NCBI GenBank assembly: GCA_017561085.1
Contig: JAFZDQ010000013.1
Location: 1-46,526 of the forward strand
Length of the DNA: 46,526 nt
DNA from: Lachnospiraceae bacterium
GTDB lineage: Bacteria > Bacillota > Clostridia > Lachnospirales > Lachnospiraceae
Direction: 5' to 3'
The position numbers were made by a program, and so were the translations under genes. The notes below the pieces were generated by a model. The model was not told where the DNA came from and ran no database searches. It worked only from the letters and a program-made list of their open reading frames with translations. Shown here piece by piece: positions 8,430 through 15,539 of the stretch (its first letter is position 1; every line of letters begins with the position of its first letter).

Positions 8430-9242
8430 ATGAAAACAAATACGGAATTAATTATATTGGGAACCGGCAATGCCATGGTGACCAGGTGTTACAATACCTG
8501 TTTTGCCATTAGGAAAAACGAAGCCTGCTTATTGGTAGATGCAGGCGGAGGAAACGGTATTTTCCGCCAGTTGGAGGATGCGGGGATTTCCGTTTCCCAA
8601 ATACATCATCTGATTTTGACCCATGCCCACAGTGACCATATCCTTGGCGTGGTGTGGCTGGTGCGGAAGGTGGCAGCTGCTATGTTGGCCGGCAAATATG
8701 AGGGAGACTTCCATATTTACTGCCATAAAGAAGCAGGAGAGGCGCTTTATACCATATGCAGCGTGACCCTGGCAGGTAAATTCATGAAATGTATCGGAGA
8801 GCGGATTTTCATCCATACCGTGAAAGATGCGCAGTGTGTGGAAATTATGGATATGCCGGTTACGTTTTTTGATATCGGTTCCACGAAGATGAAACAGTTC
8901 GGTTTTCGTCTGGTGGCAGAAGGGAAGGCGGTAACCTGCCTTGGGGATGAGCCTTTTTATGAATGCGAAAGAATCTATGCCGAGGGCTGTGACTATTTGC
9001 TTTGCGAAGCCTTTTGTACCTATCGGGACAGGGAGATTTTTAAGCCCTATGAGAAGCATCACAGTACCGCTTTGGATGCAGGAAAACTGGCGCAGGAGCT
9101 GTCTGTGAAGAACTTGATTTTGTACCATACGGAGGATAAAACCTTAGAGAGGCGCAAGGAACTCTATACGGAAGAAGCAGCACAGTTCTTTAAGGGAAAT
9201 ATTTTCGTGCCGGATGACCTTGAAAGAATAAGTATTACTTGA
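8430..9242 (+). CDS. Metallo-beta-lactamase-fold hydrolase (RNase Z/phosphodiesterase-like)
   Basis: The 270-residue protein has the metallo-beta-lactamase zinc signature THAHSDH with His65, His67, Asp69 and His70. GTGNA near the N-terminus, LGDEP in the middle and a late HHSTALDAG place it near the RNase Z/arylsulfatase-like branch of the superfamily, acting in the cytoplasm on a phosphodiester or ester. It lacks the long exosite arm expected of tRNase Z, so tRNA 3' processing is not claimed. The ribosome binding site (GGAGAAG) lies inside the upstream gene, indicating translational coupling. Confidence 0.75.
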   Translation: MKTNTELIILGTGNAMVTRCYNTCFAIRKNEACLLVDAGGGNGIFRQLEDAGISVSQIHHLILTHAHSDHILGVVWLVRKVAAAMLAGKYEGDFHIYCHKEAGEALYTICSVTLAGKFMKCIGERIFIHTVKDAQCVEIMDMPVTFFDIGSTKMKQFGFRLVAEGKAVTCLGDEPFYECERIYAEGCDYLLCEAFCTYRDREIFKPYEKHHSTALDAGKLAQELSVKNLILYHTEDKTLERRKELYTEEAAQFFKGNIFVPDDLERISIT

Positions 9243-9267
9243 TTATAGAGAATAAAAACGCTATACT
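9239..9267 (+). promoter_or_regulatory. Promoter for the degenerate GGDEF gene
   Basis: TTGATT (9239-9244) and TATACT (9262-9267) are separated by 17 bp. The -35 overlaps the stop codon of the upstream hydrolase, so the GGDEF gene can be transcribed separately. Confidence 0.5.
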
Positions 9268-9306
9268 TATTAAGAACAAAAACCAGAAACGGGAGAAGGT
9301 TACTTT

Positions 9307-10233
9307 ATGAAATATCAAAATATTCCTTTGGAAAAGAGGATTAAAGAAAATATCAGAAATTATGCACTTTCCAATCTCTACGATATGGATGAAGTGAAGG
9401 ATTATCTTGAGAACCTGGCTACACTTTTGGAAGTGAACTTTTTACTGACTGACAGACACGGGGAGAAGGAGATTGTAATTGGGGACAGTTTCTTGGGATT
9501 CCATCCCGATGTAGTCAATGAACCCGGAAAGAAACTTCGGATTCAGAACCGTACCATCGGCCATTTATATGTGAAGGAAGTAGTTCCCGGCAAAGACGAA
9601 AAGCTTGTGGAGAGCCTGGTAGACGGAACCTTACATTTGCTTGCAAGATTGGGAGAAGAATCTTACCTTCGCAGGGAAAGCAGCATATATCTTGAGGAAG
9701 TTGAAAAAGAACTCTCAGAGAAGAAGAGACAGAAGACTGCCAATGAAAAGGAAGATGTGCTTACCGGAGTGTACAATAAGAATTACTTCGAATCCAGAAT
9801 GTCAGTAATTGACCGTTCCGGCGTTGTACCTGTAGCGGTTATGAATATCAATATCAATGACTGGAAGTTTGTGAACGATCATTTCGGAGATGATGAAAGT
9901 GACAGATTAATCCGCGTCATTGCAGATATTATCAAAGATGAAATGAAACCCGAATTTGTAGTGGGAAGAATCGACGGTGATGTATTCGGCGTATTGATTC
10001 CCATGGCAGAGGATGGTGAAGCAGAAAACTTTGCAGCGAGAATTCAGGACAGATGCTTTACCTATGAGGATCCGTTCCTTGCACCTTCCGTGGCAATCGG
10101 TATTGTGTATCGTACCAATATCGAAGAAACCATCGAAGATAAGATGTCCGATGCGGAATATGAAATGTTCAACAATAAGTTTGAAATCAAGAATGCAACC
10201 GGGTATAAGGAGAGACTTTCGAAAGGGTTGTAG
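9307..10233 (+). CDS. Degenerate GGDEF-domain protein, probably not an active diguanylate cyclase
   Basis: The 308-residue cytoplasmic protein has an N-terminal alpha/beta sensory-like region (1-120), a charged coiled coil (123-150) and a GGDEF-type domain from about 150 (VLTGVYNKNYFE). The active site is eroded: the GGDEF signature reads DGDVF at 223-227, and the metal-binding D-x-D-x-F-K motif reads NINDWK at about 182-187, so both metal Asp residues and the catalytic Glu are missing. Active diguanylate cyclases need these. A role as GTP or cyclic dinucleotide sensor, or as a dimerisation module, is possible. GGAGAAGG precedes the ATG. The fold is fairly certain; loss of activity is a strong inference. 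Confidence 0.75.
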   Translation: MKYQNIPLEKRIKENIRNYALSNLYDMDEVKDYLENLATLLEVNFLLTDRHGEKEIVIGDSFLGFHPDVVNEPGKKLRIQNRTIGHLYVKEVVPGKDEKLVESLVDGTLHLLARLGEESYLRRESSIYLEEVEKELSEKKRQKTANEKEDVLTGVYNKNYFESRMSVIDRSGVVPVAVMNININDWKFVNDHFGDDESDRLIRVIADIIKDEMKPEFVVGRIDGDVFGVLIPMAEDGEAENFAARIQDRCFTYEDPFLAPSVAIGIVYRTNIEETIEDKMSDAEYEMFNNKFEIKNATGYKERLSKGL

Positions 10234-10263
10234 GGGCACAGTGATAGTATGAAAATATGGAAG

Positions 10264-10302
10264 CAGGTCATACCGGATATAGAACGGTCTGGCCTGTTTT
10301 TT
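10264..10302 (+). terminator. Intrinsic terminator after the GGDEF-like gene
   Basis: CAGGTCATACCG (10264-10275) pairs with CGGTCTGGCCTG (10285-10296), with one mismatch and one G-U pair around a 9-base loop, followed by TTTTTT. Confidence 0.75.
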
Positions 10303-10330
10303 ACTTTTTTATAATTTTTTATTTATGATG

Positions 10331-10359
10331 GGAACCTTTTGGGGCTTTCATGAATCAAA
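10331..10359 (+). promoter_or_regulatory. Candidate ECF-type (autoregulatory) promoter
   Basis: GGAACC at 10331-10336 followed by TCAAA at 10355-10359 resembles the GGAAC-type -35 and TCAAA-like -10 of many ECF promoters, directly upstream of an ECF sigma gene. It fits translation starting at 10392. The match is short, so this is tentative. Confidence 0.3.
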
Positions 10360-10391
10360 TAGGTAAAGACCGGAAAAAAGGAGGTAAATTC

Positions 10392-10865
10392 ATGTCTTCT
10401 GTTACAAAGGAAGTCTTTGAAGGGCTGATAAAAGAGTATACAGGTAATATGTACAGACTGGCGCTTAGCATTCTGCAAAATCAGTATGATGCAGAGGACG
10501 CTGTTAGTGAATCCGTGTTAAAGGCATATAAGAATTTAGATAGATTACAGGATGCTGATAAGTTTAAGTCCTGGATTTTACAGATTACAGCCAATGAGGC
10601 GAGAATGATTTATAGAAAGCGGAAAAAGCATTATTATGCAGATAATATGGAAGCACTTATGCCATCCTTTGAAGAGGATTATCATGAATTGTGGGATGTG
10701 GTGATGTTGTTGCTAAGACCCTATAGAGAGGTAATTATACTGTTTTATTACGAGCGTTTTTCGATTGCTGAAATTGCCCGGATTTTGCAGGTGAGGGAAG
10801 GAACCGTAAAATCAAGGCTTGCAAGAGGAAGGAGAATGCTTAAGGAGTTTCTTTCCCGTGGATAA
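10392..10865 (+). CDS. ECF-subfamily RNA polymerase sigma factor
   Basis: The 157-residue protein has the two-domain layout of group 4 sigma factors: sigma-2 near residues 10-75 (YRLALSILQN, AEDAVSESVLKAYKNL, FKSWILQITANEARM) and sigma-4 near 100-155 (LRPYREVIILFYYERFS, EIARILQVREGTVKSRL with the recognition helix). I chose the ATG at 10392 because AAAGGAGG lies 6 bp upstream; an in-frame ATG at 10350 has no such site and overlaps the candidate promoter. It is followed after 79 bp by a single-pass membrane protein that is probably its anti-sigma factor. Confidence 0.9.
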   Translation: MSSVTKEVFEGLIKEYTGNMYRLALSILQNQYDAEDAVSESVLKAYKNLDRLQDADKFKSWILQITANEARMIYRKRKKHYYADNMEALMPSFEEDYHELWDVVMLLLRPYREVIILFYYERFSIAEIARILQVREGTVKSRLARGRRMLKEFLSRG

Positions 10866-10944
10866 ACCCTTGGTGAAAGCGGTAGGAAAATAGGTATAAG
10901 AAACTGTAAAAAGTAGGGACGAAAAAAGAAAGGATATCGACAAT

Positions 10945-12534
10945 ATGAATGATTTTGACAAAAAAATATATCAGATGGCAGAAAAAGAGCAGATGATGAT
11001 ACCGGAAAAAGTCTCCATAAAAATAGATGCGGTATTAAGGGATATGCCGGTTCAAAAGAGAAAGGGAATCATGAATTTAAAACGAGCCGTGTTATTAGCA
11101 GCAGTGTTAAGCTTGTTGTGCTCGGTTACAGCAGCAGCGTCAGTCGGATTCGTAAAGCAGAGGATGGAGGCTTTGAACAGGGAGAAGTTAGAAGAGTTTT
11201 TTGTACAGATATACACATCGAAGGCTCCGGCAGATAATTATAATCGGAGTCTTACAGAAGAGGAGCGTTTAAGAAAAGAGGAACTTCTTTCTTTGTATAG
11301 TGAAAAGGGGAGATTCCCGAAAGGAGAACTTTTGCTGCTGGAAAAAGCAGAAGATTACCGCGGCAAGAAAGTCGCATATTTGCCGGATACGGGAACCTTC
11401 TTTTTTCCCAAAGAAGAAATGAATGACGAGGAACTGTTACAATATATTGACTTTTTAGTGAAAAGAGATTACAGTTTGCAGAAAATGAATGAAATGATTG
11501 CAGAAGGGGAAGCTGATATACCGGAAGAAGTATCGGAAAAGGAAGTAAGTGATGTAAGGGTAGAAGGCGTATTAAATACGGAAGCTATTTGGGATCCGGG
11601 ACAGGAACTGGTGATTCCTTATAAAGGTGAAGTTTCCGTGACGACTGTTGCAGCCGGAAAAGATAGAATTTATTTGGGAGGAATTAGTACAGTACATCAA
11701 ATGGCGGTAGGCGGAAGTGAATCCAAAGTGTTTTTTGACGATTTTGAAGAGGAGACCCAGGTGTCATTTATTTACGAAGACAGTAAGGGGAATGTATATG
11801 TCGCGGGGGCAGAACTGGACATTGAAGCAAAGGCACAGGAAGAGACACCATATTCTTTACCACCCAGGCAAATGGTATTGTGGAAACTGAATAAGGATGG
11901 AAAACTATTATCTAAATTCAAACTGTCTGTGCACGGGAATGAAAAAGGTGGTTATGTGAATGAACTGGTAGTGGATGAAGTGGGAAATATTTATATTATC
12001 GGTTTAGAAACAAACAAACTCCATGTTTTAAATGCAGGAGGAGAATTGCTGACAGAGATTGACAGTGGTGAATTTCGAATTAACAGTGCCGGTGGAATGG
12101 GAGTAGGAAAGGATGGAAAGGTTTATGTGACGGTCTATCAGATGGTGGATGCGGGAAGAAGACTGGGAATTGCCTCCGTTGATTTAGAAAATGGCTGTTT
12201 GTTAGATATTTATGAAGGGATTGTTCCTGATGGAACCATTATGCTGGATGTGATAGCGCGGGGGGCGGATACGGATTTTGTGTTTTGGGGATATGATGGT
12301 ATTTTTACATATAATCTGGGAAATGAAGAGGCTGTACATGTAATGCCGGCTTATGAGATGCCCTGTGTATTTGAGTCGGCTCCCGTTTGCGGACTTTTTG
12401 ACGGAAGAATCCTGATTGCGTCCTGTGATGAGTATCGGGAGGCAGGATATGGAAACGGTTGGATACGTCATTTAAGAGTCCCTGAGGAAACCTGCTTTTA
12501 TTACCTGTCAGCACCATATAGGGCAAAAGATTAA
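10945..12534 (+). CDS. Probable anti-sigma factor: membrane protein with beta-propeller-like extracytoplasmic domain
   Basis: The 529-residue protein starts with a ~45-residue cytoplasmic segment (FDKKIYQMAEKE, IPEKVSIKIDAVLRDMP) like those of Clostridia anti-sigma proteins, then one membrane helix at about 47-70. A helical charged stalk follows to ~200. The outer half contains repeated strand-turn units such as SKGNVYVAG, EVGNIYIIG and KDGKVYVTV, typical of six- or seven-bladed propellers. The gene is 79 bp downstream of the ECF sigma gene on the same strand. I infer that the N-terminus holds the sigma factor and the propeller senses an envelope ligand. No zinc-binding HxxxCxxC motif is seen, so it is not a ZAS-type anti-sigma. 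It lacks a lipobox. Confidence 0.65.
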   Translation: MNDFDKKIYQMAEKEQMMIPEKVSIKIDAVLRDMPVQKRKGIMNLKRAVLLAAVLSLLCSVTAAASVGFVKQRMEALNREKLEEFFVQIYTSKAPADNYNRSLTEEERLRKEELLSLYSEKGRFPKGELLLLEKAEDYRGKKVAYLPDTGTFFFPKEEMNDEELLQYIDFLVKRDYSLQKMNEMIAEGEADIPEEVSEKEVSDVRVEGVLNTEAIWDPGQELVIPYKGEVSVTTVAAGKDRIYLGGISTVHQMAVGGSESKVFFDDFEEETQVSFIYEDSKGNVYVAGAELDIEAKAQEETPYSLPPRQMVLWKLNKDGKLLSKFKLSVHGNEKGGYVNELVVDEVGNIYIIGLETNKLHVLNAGGELLTEIDSGEFRINSAGGMGVGKDGKVYVTVYQMVDAGRRLGIASVDLENGCLLDIYEGIVPDGTIMLDVIARGADTDFVFWGYDGIFTYNLGNEEAVHVMPAYEMPCVFESAPVCGLFDGRILIASCDEYREAGYGNGWIRHLRVPEETCFYYLSAPYRAKD

Positions 12535-12575
12535 AAAATAAACTATTTATTAAATCGTGATATTGCTCCAAAAAT

Positions 12576-12618
12576 GAGAAAACAAGAGGATAATTGAGTA
12601 AAAAAGAGAAAACAAGAG
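12576..12618 (+). repeat. 13-bp direct repeat pair upstream of groES
   Basis: GAGAAAACAAGAG occurs exactly at 12576-12588 and 12606-12618, a 30-bp period. It lies about 30-70 bp upstream of the groES -35 box. Function is unknown. Confidence 0.5.
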
Positions 12619-12649
12619 AAAAGACTGCAAAAACCGCTTGTGATACCAT

Positions 12650-12678
12650 TTGCAAACCCGTGCATATAAATCTAATAT
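12650..12678 (+). promoter_or_regulatory. groESL promoter (sigma-A type)
   Basis: TTGCAA (12650-12655), a 17-bp spacer and TATAAT-like TAATAT (12673-12678) place transcription start near 12685, so the CIRCE operator covers the first transcribed bases. Confidence 0.75.
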
Positions 12679-12690
12679 ATGTTTTAGCGA

Positions 12691-12717
12691 TTAGCACTCG
12701 TAAGGCAAGAGTGCTAA
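12691..12717 (+). promoter_or_regulatory. CIRCE operator (HrcA binding site)
   Basis: TTAGCACTC (12691-12699), a 9-bp spacer and GAGTGCTAA (12709-12717) form a perfect CIRCE inverted repeat. HrcA bound here represses groESL until heat or misfolded protein titrates GroEL. hrcA itself is not in the window. Confidence 0.98.
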
Positions 12718-12767
12718 TAAGAATAAATATAATAATGATTATGTAAAAATAGAAGGAGGCATTTATC

Positions 12768-14705
<1,938 letters not shown>

Positions 14706-14706
<1 letters not shown>

Positions 14707-14769
14707 CCCATCGGAAGAAAATTAAGCGAGGTCCTCAGAAGAGGACCTCATTTAATTTTACCGATGGGT
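14706..14769 (+). terminator. Very long hairpin/terminator after groEL
   Basis: Three stacked helices: ACCCATCGG/CCGATGGGT (9 bp), AAAATTAA/TTAATTTT (8 bp), GAGGTCCTC/GAGGACCTC (9 bp) with an AGAA tetraloop, separated only by small internal loops. The inner helix followed by ATTTAATTTT can act as an intrinsic terminator. The outer helix lies beyond the U-rich arm, so the full structure forms only on read-through or as a mature 3' end. Confidence 0.8.
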
Positions 14770-14775
14770 TAACGA

Positions 14776-14819
14776 GCATACGGCTGCAGCGCAGCAAAAA
14801 GCACGGAGTGCGCGTATGC
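14776..14819 (+). repeat. 43-bp two-armed structured element, copy 1
   Basis: This 43-bp sequence (14776-14818) is identical to 14908-14950. It folds as a closing stem GCATACG/CGTATGC that encloses two small hairpins, GCTGC-AGC-GCAGC and GCAC-GGA-GTGC, joined by AAAAA. Such elements look like mobile or structural intergenic repeats; I cannot name the family. Confidence 0.75.
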
Positions 14820-14842
14820 GAGTTTAAGTAAAGGAAAGAATA

Positions 14843-14899
14843 TACCGCTGTAAGCGGTAGCCGACGAATACCGAAGGTATTTGGAGGCTAAGCGAGCCT
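14843..14899 (+). repeat. Three short hairpins between the 43-bp copies
   Basis: TACCGCT-GTA-AGCGGTA (14843-14859), AATACC-GAA-GGTATT (14867-14881, extendable by a C-G and a G-U pair) and AGGCT-AAGCG-AGCCT (14885-14899) follow one another. Two have three-base loops, like the inner hairpins of the 43-bp element. Confidence 0.6.
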
Positions 14900-14905
14900 G
14901 CTAAT

Positions 14906-14953
14906 GTGCATACGGCTGCAGCGCAGCAAAAAGCACGGAGTGCGCGTATGTAC
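14906..14953 (+). repeat. 43-bp two-armed structured element, copy 2
   Basis: The exact second copy is 14908-14950; start-to-start distance from copy 1 is 132 bp. Flanking bases GT and AC extend the closing stem across a G-U pair, so the flanks differ but pairing is kept. Confidence 0.75.
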
Positions 14954-14972
14954 GTTCTTTGGAGTAAGGGAT

Positions 14973-14997
14973 CCTTCTTGTCCGCAGGGCAAGAAGG
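14973..14997 (+). repeat. GC-rich hairpin with GCA loop
   Basis: CCTTCTTGTCC (14973-14983) and GGGCAAGAAGG (14987-14997) pair along 11 positions with one G-U around a GCA loop. No U-tract follows, so a plain terminator role is unlikely. Confidence 0.6.
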
Positions 14998-15069
14998 TGG
15001 ATTATAGAAATAAAAAAGAAGTTTACGAATAAAAGAAAATGAAAAATCCTATTAATGGGAAAATATTGA

Positions 15070-15315
15070 AATTAAGTCGGGGTGAATTTATCCATTAAAC
15101 CGACTCGAAGAGGAAAAATATTTTTTTAGTCGGATAAGAAAGTTGGCGTTTTCCCGATTGAGTTCAAAAAAGACCGGATATAGTCGGGAAAAGAGCTCAT
15201 AGGATACCGACCGGTGCGAAGGAATCTGTACGGGGAGTCGGTAATGGCAGCAAAAACCACCCGACGGAAATATGAAAAAAGAGAAATAGTCGGAAATACT
15301 GACTTTTTGCGGGAA
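15070..15315 (+). repeat. Degenerate tandem repeat, period 52-54 bp, with AGTCGG/CCGA pairs
   Basis: AGTCGG starts at 15075, 15128, 15182, 15236 and 15288, giving steps of 53, 54, 54 and 52 bp. In the first four units a CCGA word follows 25-26 bp later (15100, 15154, 15207, 15261) and can pair with AGTCGG: six pairs in unit 1, six with one G-U in unit 2, five in units 3 and 4. The rest of each unit is not obviously conserved. No convincing gene overlaps it. Confidence 0.6.
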
Positions 15316-15387
15316 ATAGAATAGAAGGTTTTTGTTTGTCAGAGCGGCAAAGTCCAACTTATCAAGCAAATTGCTTCTATGAAATTC

Positions 15388-15418
15388 ACCTCCCTTTGCC
15401 AAAGTGACAAAGGGAGGT
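15388..15418 (+). terminator. Strong hairpin, possible terminator upstream of rel
   Basis: ACCTCCCTTTG (15388-15398) pairs perfectly with CAAAGGGAGGT (15408-15418) around a 9-base loop; the following TGTTTATT is only partly U-rich. It closes the gene-free stretch after groEL, about 50 bp before the rel promoter. Confidence 0.5.
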
Positions 15419-15470
15419 TGTTTATTGCTTAAATTAGGCCAAAGGATAAAAGAGAGCCTTCAGGCACCCA

Positions 15471-15499
15471 TTGACGAAACCCCCAAAAAAATATATAAT
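15471..15499 (+). promoter_or_regulatory. rel promoter
   Basis: TTGACG (15471-15476), a 17-bp spacer and a perfect TATAAT (15494-15499) predict transcription start near 15506, 34 bp before the ATG. Confidence 0.8.
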
Positions 15500-15539
15500 A
15501 AGACAGATATGCTGTAAAAGCAGTCAAGGATGTGAAATT

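Noticed and set aside
8430-9242. tRNase Z
   Set aside because: The metal motif fits, but I see no exosite arm, and the context gives no link to tRNA processing.
15070-15315. CRISPR array
   Set aside because: Only 6-bp words recur; there is no 23-40 bp conserved repeat, no unique spacers of fixed length and no cas gene.
15088-15402. Minus-strand 104-codon frame across the tandem array
   Set aside because: It has no ribosome binding site or family resemblance, and its composition follows the DNA repeats (Arg-Leu at 18-residue steps where the period is 54 bp), so it looks like a by-product of the array.
15471-15539. Earlier TTG start for rel
   Set aside because: The TTG is the first triplet of the TTGACG promoter -35 box, and transcription should start downstream of it.
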